Source: Betaproteobacteria bacterium (lineage in GTDB: Bacteria > Pseudomonadota > Gammaproteobacteria > Burkholderiales > Burkholderiaceae_C). From it: a DNA stretch of 37,889 bases. The translations under genes were made by a program, and so were the position numbers. Positions 20,445 through 29,806 of the stretch are shown here, piece by piece. Location of the stretch: the NCBI GenBank assembly GCA_025360705.1, contig JANYBQ010000403.1:1-37889 (forward strand), in the 5' to 3' direction. How positions within the stretch are numbered: position 1 is the first letter of the stretch; each line of letters opens with the position of its first letter. Under the pieces are notes generated by a model. That model was not told the DNA's origin. It searched no databases and worked only from the letters and a program-made list of their open reading frames with translations.

Positions 20445-21422
20445 ATGAAACGATATTCCCGCATCACCGGAACCGGCAGCTACCTGCCTCCGCGTCGCCT
20501 GAGCAACGCCGACCTGGTTATTGAGCTGGCTGGTAAAGGTGTCGAGACCAGCGACGACTGGATCGTCGAGAGAACCGGGATTCGGGCGCGCCATTTCGCG
20601 GCGCCCGACGTGTGCAGCAGCGACTTGGCGCTGCATGCGGCAACCAGCGCTCTACAGGCGGCCGGCGTTGAAGCACAGGCCATCGATCTGATCATTGTCG
20701 CCACGTCCACGCCCGACATGGTGTTTCCGTCTACGGCTTGCATTTTGCAGCACAAACTGGGGGTCGGTGGCAGCGCGGCATTCGACGTTCAGGCGGTGTG
20801 TAGCGGCTTTGTGTATGCACTTGCTATTGCCGACGCAATGATCCAGACCGGCGCGGCCAACAAGGCACTGGTAATTGGCTCCGAGGTGTTTTCACGCATC
20901 CTCGATTTCACCGACCGCACGACCTGCGTGTTGTTTGGCGATGGTGCCGGAGCGGTGGTTCTGGAAGCTTCCGACAGGCCGGGAATCCTTGCCACCGACC
21001 TGCATGCTGACGGTAAACACGTAGGCATATTGTGCGTGCCTGGCAACGTGTCGGGTGGGAAGGTCATAGGCAGTCCGCTACTGACGATGGACGGTCAGGC
21101 AGTGTTCAAACTGGCTGTTGGCGTGCTTGAACAATCGGCACGCGCGGTACTTGCGAAAGCGGAGAAATCGACGTCGGAGGTGGACTGGCTGATTCCGCAC
21201 CAGGCCAATATCCGCATCATGCAAAGTACGGCCAAGAGGCTCAAGATGGGCATGGACCACGTAATAGTGACGGTTGACCAACACGGGAATACATCGGCTG
21301 CTTCGATCCCGCTGGCCCTTGATGCCGGAGTGCGTGGTGGCAAAATTTTGCCTGGGCAACTTCTCATGCTGGAAGGCGTGGGCGGTGGATTCACATGGGG
21401 TTCGGTGCTGCTGAACCTGTAG
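20445..21422 (+). CDS. fabH: beta-ketoacyl-ACP synthase III
   Basis: [28 protein letters not shown] (catalytic Cys), [23 protein letters not shown]. Confidence 0.98.
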   Translation: MKRYSRITGTGSYLPPRRLSNADLVIELAGKGVETSDDWIVERTGIRARHFAAPDVCSSDLALHAATSALQAAGVEAQAIDLIIVATSTPDMVFPSTACILQHKLGVGGSAAFDVQAVCSGFVYALAIADAMIQTGAANKALVIGSEVFSRILDFTDRTTCVLFGDGAGAVVLEASDRPGILATDLHADGKHVGILCVPGNVSGGKVIGSPLLTMDGQAVFKLAVGVLEQSARAVLAKAEKSTSEVDWLIPHQANIRIMQSTAKRLKMGMDHVIVTVDQHGNTSAASIPLALDAGVRGGKILPGQLLMLEGVGGGFTWGSVLLNL

Positions 21423-21473
21423 AGTCGCTGGCCTTATGCGCCGAAGAATTGATGATCTATTGACGTTGCCAAG

Positions 21474-22436
21474 ATGAAACCTTTTGCCTTTGTTTTTCCA
21501 GGTCAGGGTTCCCAATCGGTGGGGATGCTCGACGCATGGGGCGACGACCCGGTGGTGGCCGAAACGGTGCTCGAGGCTTCCGATGCGCTGTCCGAGGACA
21601 TAGGCAAACTCATACGCGAGGGCCCCAAGGAGGCGCTTGCCCTGACCAGCAACACCCAGCCTGCAATGTTGGTAGCCGGCGTTGCCGCTTACCGGGCGTG
21701 GATGGCGCGCAGCGGCATTGCGCCGCGCGCGGTTGCGGGACATTCCTTGGGCGAATACTCTGCTATGGTCGCGGCCGGCGTGTTGACGATGGCCCGGGCC
21801 GCGCCTCTGGTGCGCCTGCGCGCACGAGCCATGCAGGATGCAGTGCCGGTGGGCATCGGTGCCATGGCCGCGGTGCTGGGACTGGATGCCGTGAAGGTTG
21901 TTGCGACGTGTGCCGAGGTGACCCGCGGTTTCGGACCCGATTCGCTGGAGGTAGTGGAAGCGGCCAACTTCAACGACCCCGCGCAAACCGTTATCGCCGG
22001 CAGCAAGGCGGCGGTTGAGCGGGCTTGTGAAGTTCTTAAGGCGAATGGCGCCAGACGCGTTTTAACCTTGCCGGTGTCGGCACCCTTTCACTCGAGCCTG
22101 ATGCGGCCGGCGGCTGAAAAACTGCGTGAAGCGCTGGAGGCTGTCGAATTGAACGCGCCCACCACCGTCCTCATCAACAACGTGGACGTCGCCATGGAGG
22201 TGGATGCGGATCGCATCAGGGACGCTTTGTACCGGCAGGCATTCAAGCCGGTTCGCTGGGTTGAGTGCGTACAGGCGCTCCGGGCGCGTGGTCTGGACAC
22301 TCTTGTTGAATGTGGGCCGGGCAAGGTGTTGTCCGGTCTGGTCGGGCGTATCGATCCCAAAATGACCGGTTTGCCCATGTTCGACCTTGCCGGCCTGGTC
22401 CATGTGCAGGCCATTTTGTCGGGTTCCGAAACATGA
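21474..22436 (+). CDS. fabD: malonyl-CoA:ACP transacylase
   Basis: FVFPGQGSQSVGM, AGHSLGEYSA motifs. Confidence 0.98.
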   Translation: MKPFAFVFPGQGSQSVGMLDAWGDDPVVAETVLEASDALSEDIGKLIREGPKEALALTSNTQPAMLVAGVAAYRAWMARSGIAPRAVAGHSLGEYSAMVAAGVLTMARAAPLVRLRARAMQDAVPVGIGAMAAVLGLDAVKVVATCAEVTRGFGPDSLEVVEAANFNDPAQTVIAGSKAAVERACEVLKANGARRVLTLPVSAPFHSSLMRPAAEKLREALEAVELNAPTTVLINNVDVAMEVDADRIRDALYRQAFKPVRWVECVQALRARGLDTLVECGPGKVLSGLVGRIDPKMTGLPMFDLAGLVHVQAILSGSET

Positions 22437-23179
22437 ACGGAAGTGATTCTGAAACCCAACTGGCGCTTGTGACTGGTGCGTCTCGCGGCATCGGACGCGC
22501 GATCGCGCGTGAACTGGCCTCGCAAGGATTCTCGGTTGTGGGTACTGCCACCACGCCAGAGGGCGCCACTGCCATCGGCTCGGAATTGGCCGCGTTCCCC
22601 GGCTGTGCCGGCGAGGTCCTCGATGTCACCGATGCGGCCGCGGCGCAGGCCCTGATCGACCGTATCGTTACGCGACATGGCGGCTTGCAGGTGTTGGTGA
22701 ACAACGCCGGGATCACACGCGACATGTTGGCCATGCGGCTGAAGGACGAGGACTGGGATGCGGTGATCGATACCAATCTCAAGGCCGTGTTCCGGATGAG
22801 CCGTGCCGTGATGCGTCCGATGATGAAGCAACGTTATGGCCGGATCATCAACATCACATCGGTGGTCGGCGCTTCGGGCAACGCGGGACAGAGCAACTAT
22901 GCGGCGGCCAAAGCCGGTGTGGCGGGCATGACGCGCGCTCTGGCGCGGGAACTGGGGTCGCGCAACATCACGGTCAACTGCGTCGCGCCGGGTTTCATCG
23001 AAACCGACATGACGGCAAAGCTCTCAGTGGATCAGCAGCAAGCGCTGCTTAACCAGATTCCGGTTGGCCGCTTGGGCCAGCCGTCGGAAATTGCCCATGC
23101 CGTAGCCTATTTGGCATCCAGGCAGGCCGCCTATATTACGGGCCAGGAACTGCATGTGAACGGCGGTATGTATATGTAG
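22433..23179 (+). CDS. fabG: 3-oxoacyl-ACP reductase
   Basis: LVTGASRGIGRAIA, NNAGITRD, YAAAKAG, NCVAPGFIETDMT. Confidence 0.98.
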   Translation: MNGSDSETQLALVTGASRGIGRAIARELASQGFSVVGTATTPEGATAIGSELAAFPGCAGEVLDVTDAAAAQALIDRIVTRHGGLQVLVNNAGITRDMLAMRLKDEDWDAVIDTNLKAVFRMSRAVMRPMMKQRYGRIINITSVVGASGNAGQSNYAAAKAGVAGMTRALARELGSRNITVNCVAPGFIETDMTAKLSVDQQQALLNQIPVGRLGQPSEIAHAVAYLASRQAAYITGQELHVNGGMYM

Positions 23180-23250
23180 GCGCCGGGGTAAAGCCGGATC
23201 CGGTCAATAGACCGCCGGACACTTTTCGAATTGCTGCGCGAGGCAGCTAA

Positions 23251-23526
<276 letters not shown>

Positions 23527-23574
23527 TGCCTCGCGAGCCTCCGTCTTGATCTAAAGAATGACATACGCAAATCC

Positions 23575-24819
23575 ATGTCCCGCCGCCGTGTTGTCGTAAC
23601 CGGGTTGGGTTGTGTGAGTCCGGTGGGCAACTCAGTTGCCGATGCGTGGGAGAACCTGCTGGCCGGCAGATCTGGCATTGCCACCATTACCAAATTTGAC
23701 CCCGCCGATTTTGCCTGCCGGTTCGCCGGAGAGGTGAAAGGCTTTCAACTTGAAACCTATATGCGCGCCAAAGAAGCGCGCACCATGGATACGTTCATCC
23801 ATTACGGTGTCGCGGCGGCAGTGCAAGCGGTGCAGGATTCCGGGTTGCCAACCGCTGAGAGTCTGGGCGAAGAAGAAGCCGCGCGTATCGGATGCGTGAT
23901 TGGCTCCGGCATCGGTGGTCTGCCGTTGATAGAGGCTACGCACGAGGAGCTGACCAACCGCGGGCCGCGGCGCATCTCTCCGTTTTTCGTGCCTGCTTCG
24001 ATCGTCAATATGATCGCGGGGCATGTGTCCATGCGTTTCGGCTTCAAGGGCCCAAACATCGCGATTGCCACTGCCTGCACAACCGGTCTGCACTGTATCG
24101 GCGAAGGTGGACGCATGATCGAATATGGCGACGCCGATGTCATAGTCGCGGGCGGATCCGAAGCGACCATTTCGCCGCTCGGAATCGGGGGCTTCGCCGC
24201 CATGCGCGCTTTGTCCACGCGCAACGACGATCCCGCAACAGCGTCTCGTCCCTGGGATCGGGACCGCGATGGATTTGTGCTGGGCGAGGGCGCCGGTGTT
24301 CTCGTACTCGAAGAACTTGAGCATGCAAAAGCGCGCGGGGCGAAGATTTACGCGGAACTTGGCGGGTTCGGCATGAGTGCTGACGCCGGTCACATGACCG
24401 CGCCCAATCTGGATGGTCCGCGCCGCGCCATGGTCAATGCCATGCGTAACGCCGGCGTAAACGCCGATCAGGTCGATTACTTGAATGCGCATGGAACATC
24501 CACGCCGCTGGGCGACATAAACGAAACCAACGCGATCAAGGCGGCGTTAGGCGATCACGCGGGGGACGTGGTGGTCAGTTCCACCAAGTCCATGACGGGA
24601 CATTTGCTGGGTGGCGCTGGTGGCATCGAGTCGGTGTTTACCGTGCTGGCAATACACCATCAGAAATGCCCGCCCACCATCAATATCTTCAATCAGGATC
24701 CGCAATGTGACCTGGACTACTGCGCCAACACGGCGCGCGACATGAGGATCGATGTTGCCTTGAAAAACAATTTCGGTTTCGGCGGAACCAACGGAGCGCT
24801 CGTTTTCAAGCGAATCTAG
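23575..24819 (+). CDS. fabF: beta-ketoacyl-ACP synthase II
   Basis: [60 protein letters not shown]. Confidence 0.98.
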   Translation: MSRRRVVVTGLGCVSPVGNSVADAWENLLAGRSGIATITKFDPADFACRFAGEVKGFQLETYMRAKEARTMDTFIHYGVAAAVQAVQDSGLPTAESLGEEEAARIGCVIGSGIGGLPLIEATHEELTNRGPRRISPFFVPASIVNMIAGHVSMRFGFKGPNIAIATACTTGLHCIGEGGRMIEYGDADVIVAGGSEATISPLGIGGFAAMRALSTRNDDPATASRPWDRDRDGFVLGEGAGVLVLEELEHAKARGAKIYAELGGFGMSADAGHMTAPNLDGPRRAMVNAMRNAGVNADQVDYLNAHGTSTPLGDINETNAIKAALGDHAGDVVVSSTKSMTGHLLGGAGGIESVFTVLAIHHQKCPPTINIFNQDPQCDLDYCANTARDMRIDVALKNNFGFGGTNGALVFKRI

Positions 24820-24871
24820 CAATTGCTGGTTATCTCCGTCACTCGCGCTCTTCTAAAACCATTCTCGAAAA

Positions 24872-25369
24872 ATGCACAAGGCCCCAACGGTTGACTATCC
24901 GGTGGGGCCTTCACGTTTTTATACGCTTGCGCTTTCGGTAATTTGGTCCGGTGTCATCGGTGTCGATGCAATGTGGCTGCTGCGCGCGAGCCGGCTGGAC
25001 TGGAGGCACATGTTGGGGATTGCTGTGTCACTGGCCGCTGGGGTGGTGATGGCGCTTTGCGCCCGGCGTGCGGCACATGCCGGCACGTTGCGCTGGGACG
25101 GCCAGTGCTGGTGGTGGGAAACGAGCGGAGTTCGCGCCAGCGGTGAGGTAAAGCCACGTCTGGATTTGCAAAGCGTGTTGCTGTTGGGATTTCTTCCGCA
25201 TTCTGGCGCGCGACAGTGGTTATGGCTGGAAAAGCGAACCGCGCCAACGCGTTGGAACGCGTTGCGTCGGGCCGTGCATGCGTCTGGACAGGCGGACGCC
25301 GACGTGGGGGGTGGTAGCGCGTCGCCGCCCGCGGAACCGTCTCACGAAGGCGGCACCGTACAGTGGTGA
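24872..25369 (+). CDS. YgfX/CptA-like two-TM membrane protein
   Basis: N-terminal PSR followed by hydrophobic helices, then LRWDGQCWWW...RQWLWLEKRTAPTRWNALRRAVHA, resembling E. coli YgfX (LRWQGQEW...RQHLWLAADSMDEAEWRDLRRIL) as recalled. Stop overlaps the rpoE start. Confidence 0.6.
   Translation: MHKAPTVDYPVGPSRFYTLALSVIWSGVIGVDAMWLLRASRLDWRHMLGIAVSLAAGVVMALCARRAAHAGTLRWDGQCWWWETSGVRASGEVKPRLDLQSVLLLGFLPHSGARQWLWLEKRTAPTRWNALRRAVHASGQADADVGGGSASPPAEPSHEGGTVQW
24878..24920 (+). terminator. terminator-like hairpin downstream of fabF, overlapping the next CDS
   Basis: AAGGCCCC(24878-24885)/GGGGCCTT(24904-24911) with inner CGG/CCG pairs, followed by CACGTTTTT. Confidence 0.7.
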
Positions 25370-26013
25370 CCACGTCCGGACCGACACTGGTTATCCCGGC
25401 GGCAAGCGGTGTCACCGATAGCGACCTGATGCTGGTGGAGCGCACGGTCGCCGGGGACCAGCGTGCATTCGAATTGCTGGTAATCAAATATCAGCGGCGC
25501 ATTCAGCGTTTGATAGGCCGCATGGTGCGCGACGTCGACTTGGTCGAAGACATTGCGCAGGAGACCTTCATACGCGCTTACCGCGCGCTGCACCAGTTTC
25601 GAGGCGATGCGCAGTTCTATACCTGGCTGTACCGGATCGCGGTTAACACGGCCAAAAAGACATTGATGGAACTTAAACACGATCCGACCGTGTCCGAAAG
25701 TTCTTTTCGGTCCTCGGACGATGAGGACGAAACTTCCCGGCCAAGAAATGAACCAACTTCGGATGAGACACCGGAATCGGTGCTGGCCGCCAAGGAAATC
25801 GCGGCTGTAGTGAATGCCGCTATTGAGGCGCTACCTGAGGACCTTCGCCAAGCCGTGAATCTGCGTGAAATTGAAGGGCTGACGTACGAAGAAATCGCGG
25901 TGGCGATGAGTTGTCCGATCGGAACGGTTCGCTCGCGGATTTTTCGCGCGCGGGAGGCGATTTCCGCGAAGATACGACCGATGCTGGAAAACCAGATCGG
26001 AAAACGCTGGTAG
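25363..26013 (+). CDS. rpoE: RNA polymerase sigma-E factor (RpoE/AlgU)
   Basis: QETFIRAYRALHQFRGDAQFYTWLYRIAVNTAKK and EGLTYEEIAVAMSCPIGTVRSRIFRAREAI. Confidence 0.97.
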   Translation: MVTTSGPTLVIPAASGVTDSDLMLVERTVAGDQRAFELLVIKYQRRIQRLIGRMVRDVDLVEDIAQETFIRAYRALHQFRGDAQFYTWLYRIAVNTAKKTLMELKHDPTVSESSFRSSDDEDETSRPRNEPTSDETPESVLAAKEIAAVVNAAIEALPEDLRQAVNLREIEGLTYEEIAVAMSCPIGTVRSRIFRAREAISAKIRPMLENQIGKRW

Positions 26014-26031
26014 GCGTAACGAGGAGTTGAG

Positions 26032-26664
26032 ATGAGTCAAGATAATTTGGTCAATCGTGAATTGATGTCGGCACTGTCCGATGGACAGCTTCGAGGCGAT
26101 GAATTGGCGAGCGCGTTTGCATCGCTGGCCAAATCGGACCAAGCGCTTTCCACTTGGCACGTCTACCACCTGGTTGGGGATGTGCTTCGTGCAGGTGACT
26201 TGGGCGATGTGCGCGGCGACATGGCTTTTGTCTCTCGATTGCGTGCCCAGTTGACATTGCCTGTTGTGACCCGCTTATCCGACGAGCCGGTACTGCTGGA
26301 CGAATTTAGGACCAACCCCCATATTCTTTCGCGTCAGAGCGCCAACGACGCTTCCACGCGCTGGAAGGTGCTTGCGGGCTTTGCCTCCATGGTCGCGGTG
26401 GCAGTGGTCGGATGGCATCTTGCCAGCGGTGAGGCAGGGTTCGGCCTGGACGCCCGGCTCGCCGCTGTGTCCGCGGGCAGTACGACCGCCACGGCTTCAA
26501 AGGCGCAAGCCGGGGCCGCCGGCACGATCGAGCCCCCTGTCATGCTGCGTGATGCGCGGCTGGACGAATTACTGGCCGCGCACAAGCAATTTGGCGGAAC
26601 CTCGGCTTTGCAAATGCCCGCCGGGTTTTTACGCAACGCCACATTCGAGAATCCCGCCCGTTGA
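26032..26664 (+). CDS. rseA: anti-sigma-E factor, RseA/MucA-like
   Basis: RELMSALSDGQLRGDEL...WHVYHLVGDVLR and a central TM; between rpoE and rseB. Confidence 0.9.
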   Translation: MSQDNLVNRELMSALSDGQLRGDELASAFASLAKSDQALSTWHVYHLVGDVLRAGDLGDVRGDMAFVSRLRAQLTLPVVTRLSDEPVLLDEFRTNPHILSRQSANDASTRWKVLAGFASMVAVAVVGWHLASGEAGFGLDARLAAVSAGSTTATASKAQAGAAGTIEPPVMLRDARLDELLAAHKQFGGTSALQMPAGFLRNATFENPAR

Positions 26665-26692
26665 TTTTGCGGCCAACGAAAAGCATCCGACC

Positions 26693-27733
26693 GTGATTTA
26701 CCGAGTTCGTTCCCGTTTTCTGGCATTGGCGGTTGCTGCATTTGCGCCTTGGGTGTCGGCCCAGACCAATGTTGCGCCCGCAGTGCCGCCCGTTATCGAA
26801 ACCCGGCACAGCGAACTTGGAATTTCCGACTGGTTATTGCGTATGCACGAGGCATCGCGCAAACGTGCCTATATCGGCACTTTTGTGGTCTCGTCAGGCT
26901 CCAGTATGTCGAGCGCGCGCATCTGGCATGTCTGCGATGGCGATCTGCAAATGGAACGCGTGGAGTCCTTGAGCGGCGCGCCACGCTCCACCTTTCGCCG
27001 AAATGAACAGGTGATTACGTTTTTGCCGGAAAGCAAGACCGCTCTGTCCGAGACGCGCGAGTCGTTGGGGCTCTTTCCGGATTTGCTGAAAGCCGCCGAC
27101 TCTTCCATCGAGCAGTTTTACGGAGCTAAACAGACCGGGAGCGAACGCGTGGCGGGCTTCGACGCGGACGTGGTGGTACTGCAACCGAAGGACGGCCTGC
27201 GTTTCGGTTATCGCGTCTGGAGCGAAAAAAGAAGTGGCCTGGTTGTGAAGCTGCAGACGCTGGACGTGGATGGACGCGTCGTGGAGCAGGCAGCATTCTC
27301 CGAGCTGCAACTGGACGCACCCGTGAGTATGGGAAAGCTCACGCAGATGATGGCTAACACCGAAGGGTATCGGGTCGAGAAGCCGGAGCTGGTCAAGACT
27401 ACCGCTATAGCCGAAGGTTGGACGATGAAAAGTCCGGTGGCGGGATTCAAGTCCATGAGTTGCTACAAACGGCCGGTTTCCGCGCCTGACGGCGCCAACC
27501 CGGAAAGCACGATGCAGTGGATCTTTTCAGATGGACTGGCCTCGGTATCGCTTTTTGTGGAAGCATTCGATCGCCGCCGTCATGTCCATGAAGGTTCTAT
27601 GACCATGGGCGCTACCAATACGATGACGCGGCGTTTGACCGACAAGACGGGCGACTGGTGGTTAACCGTTGTGGGGGAAGTGCCTCGCAATACGATGATC
27701 GCTTTTTCCCAGGGGCTTGAGCGAAAGAAATAA
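26693..27733 (+). CDS. rseB: MucB/RseB-like regulatory periplasmic protein
   Basis: Signal peptide then WLLRMHEASRKRAYIGTFVVSSGSSMSSARIWH...RVESLSGAPRSTFR. GTG start inferred at 26693; the track ORF extends into rseA. Confidence 0.9.
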   Translation: MIYRVRSRFLALAVAAFAPWVSAQTNVAPAVPPVIETRHSELGISDWLLRMHEASRKRAYIGTFVVSSGSSMSSARIWHVCDGDLQMERVESLSGAPRSTFRRNEQVITFLPESKTALSETRESLGLFPDLLKAADSSIEQFYGAKQTGSERVAGFDADVVVLQPKDGLRFGYRVWSEKRSGLVVKLQTLDVDGRVVEQAAFSELQLDAPVSMGKLTQMMANTEGYRVEKPELVKTTAIAEGWTMKSPVAGFKSMSCYKRPVSAPDGANPESTMQWIFSDGLASVSLFVEAFDRRRHVHEGSMTMGATNTMTRRLTDKTGDWWLTVVGEVPRNTMIAFSQGLERKK

Positions 27734-27837
27734 CGACCAATCTATCCTTGCCGGTAAGGCCACCGCGATGCTTTCCATGTGTCGATGGCACATGCAATAG
27801 CTCAACCATTTCCCATAACATTTTTTAAAAAAGGTCG

Positions 27838-29301
27838 ATGATGATTCAAATCGATTGGAAAAATATCCGCTGCGGCTTCGGAGCACTTGCTCTTTGTAGC
27901 TCGCTCGCCTTCATGCCCGCAGGTCAGGCAATCGCCCAGGCCAGGGCATTGCCCGATTTCACCGACCTGGTTGAACAGGTCGGGCCTTCAGTGGTCAATA
28001 TCCGTACGCTTGAAAAAGTGTCTGCCCGGTCGCGTGCGGGCAATGGCCAGGATGAGGAGATGCTGGAGTTTTTACGCCGCTTCGGCGTCCCGGTTCCGAA
28101 CGCCCCACGCCAGACGCCGCGGCCGAATCGTCCGCAACAACCCGATGAGGAACAGCCACGTGGAGTTGGATCGGGATTCATTCTGACAACCGACGGCTTC
28201 ATCATGACCAATGCCCATGTAGTGGAAGGCGCCGATGAAGTGCTTGTGACCCTCACCGATGAGCGAGAGTTCAAAGCCAGGATCATCGGTGCGGATAAAC
28301 GCTCCGACGTCGCCGTGGTAAAGATCGAGGCTACGGGCCTGCCAGCTATCAAGGTTGGCGATGTGAATCGTCTGAAGGTAGGCGAGTGGGTCATGGCGAT
28401 CGGCTCGCCGTTCGGTTTGAAGAATACGGTGACCGCGGGCATCGTGAGTGCCAAGCAGCGTGACACCGGCGACTATCTTCCGTTCATCCAGACCGACGTG
28501 GCCATCAACCCCGGCAACTCAGGTGGCCCGCTGATCAATATGCGCGGAGAAGTGGTCGGGGTCAATAGCCAGATTTATTCGCGCTCGGGGGGGTTCATGG
28601 GCATCTCGTTCGCTATTCCCATGGATGAGGCGATCCGCGTGAGCGACCAGCTACGCACGTCGGGACGCGTTTCCCGCGGCCGTATTGGCGTACAGATAGA
28701 CCAGGTGACCAAGGACGTCGCCGAGTCGATCGGCCTGGGCAAACCCATGGGAGCGTTGGTGCGTGGCGTGGAAACGGCATCGCCCGCGGACAAGGCGGGT
28801 GTAGAGGCCGGCGACATCATCACCAAGGTGGATGGCAAACCGATTGAAAAACATAGCGACCTGCCGCGGCTGGTGGGTGGCATCAAGCCCGGTACAAAGA
28901 TCGCGATGACGGTTTTCCGGCGCGGCGCAACCAAGGAATTGGTGGTGACGGTGGTTGAAATTGAGCCTGAAAAGACATCGCAGAAAACGCCTGAGCGGGA
29001 GGAGAAGCCCAAGGCGTCGGCAGCCGGTCAAGCGTTGGGCTTGGCTGTGAGCGAGTTGAGCGACGCGCAGAAAAAAGAACTCAAGATAAAAGGGGGCGTC
29101 AAGGTGGACACTTCGGCCGAGGCTGCTGCTCGCGCCGGGCTCCGTGAGGGCGACGTGATCGTTGCCATCGCGAATGTTGAGGTTGGCACCGTGAAAGAGT
29201 TTGAAACGGCGATTGCAAAGGTAGATCGCAGCAAACCAGTCAACGTGCTGTTTCGGCGCGGGGAGTGGGCTCAATACGCTGTAATTCGGGCTGCGCGTTG
29301 A
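27838..29301 (+). CDS. mucD: periplasmic DegP/MucD-like serine protease, two PDZ domains
   Basis: GVGSGFILTTDGFIMTNAHVV, RSDVAVVKI, TDVAINPGNSGGPLINM. Confidence 0.96.
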   Translation: MMIQIDWKNIRCGFGALALCSSLAFMPAGQAIAQARALPDFTDLVEQVGPSVVNIRTLEKVSARSRAGNGQDEEMLEFLRRFGVPVPNAPRQTPRPNRPQQPDEEQPRGVGSGFILTTDGFIMTNAHVVEGADEVLVTLTDEREFKARIIGADKRSDVAVVKIEATGLPAIKVGDVNRLKVGEWVMAIGSPFGLKNTVTAGIVSAKQRDTGDYLPFIQTDVAINPGNSGGPLINMRGEVVGVNSQIYSRSGGFMGISFAIPMDEAIRVSDQLRTSGRVSRGRIGVQIDQVTKDVAESIGLGKPMGALVRGVETASPADKAGVEAGDIITKVDGKPIEKHSDLPRLVGGIKPGTKIAMTVFRRGATKELVVTVVEIEPEKTSQKTPEREEKPKASAAGQALGLAVSELSDAQKKELKIKGGVKVDTSAEAAARAGLREGDVIVAIANVEVGTVKEFETAIAKVDRSKPVNVLFRRGEWAQYAVIRAAR

Positions 29302-29319
29302 CACTGGGAATTGCTATGG

Positions 29320-29349
29320 CTTAACGCGCGCTTATGCAATGGCGTTAAG
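29320..29349. repeat. inverted repeat just downstream of mucD
   Basis: CTTAACGC(29320-29327)/GCGTTAAG(29342-29349), perfect 8-bp arms. Confidence 0.7.
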
Positions 29350-29696
29350 GGACTCTTGTCAGTTTTATGCAAAAGAAAAAGATTTCATCTTATTTTTTGG
29401 GAGATATTCAAACTGTTTAAGTTTGGAATCGCTAACTTAATTATGGCGATCTAAACCTTTAGTTAGAATAGTGGCTGCAAGTCGTGATTTCCCTGCATAT
29501 TAGGGAGTTTAAAGTCCACCATATGGGATAGGATGCTGCGTCTGATAGACATCCACAGATCACCCACATGTTGTCCCTGATGTGCCTATTTAAAATGTTG
29601 ATAAGATGTGCATAAGGTTGTTGTTGCTACCTTGCAACGACAGGATTTTCCTGATTTTGCGCTGTGCCGGGAAGCCTTTTTGCCTACAATGAAGTT

Positions 29697-29762
29697 CCAA
29701 CTAATCGCAGTTGCCAATGATTGTTGGTTCAGGGCGCGTCACTTCTCGACGCGCCCTTTTTT
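29697..29762 (+). ncRNA. candidate small RNA or lepA leader attenuator (two-hairpin structure)
   Basis: TACAAT -10-like box at 29685-29690; stem 1 CCAAC-t-AATC/GATTGTTGG (29697-29706 with 29719-29727); terminator stem 29732-29756; T6. Confidence 0.5.
29732..29762 (+). terminator. strong intrinsic terminator upstream of lepA
   Basis: GGGCGCGTC-ACTTCTC-GACGCGCCC-TTTTTT, perfect 9-bp GC-rich stem. Confidence 0.9.
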
Positions 29763-29806
29763 CTTGCCAGCTTCTTTTTAATTCAAACACTTAAGCGTTC
29801 TCGTTG

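Noticed and set aside
20610-20627. VCSSDL in FabH, the peptide typical of Illumina adapter contamination (GTGTGCTCTTCCGATCT)
   Set aside because: Here it is encoded by GTG TGC AGC AGC GAC TTG, not by adapter sequence, and the frame continues as normal FabH, so it appears genuine.
29298-29303. Perfect TTGACA (-35-like) at the mucD stop codon
   Set aside because: No acceptable -10 hexamer at 16-18 nt; likely coincidental.
29607-29615. TGTGCATAA (reverse TTATGCACA), a DnaA-box consensus match upstream of lepA
   Set aside because: Single isolated 9-mer, no cluster and no dnaA/dnaN context; probably chance in an AT-rich spacer.
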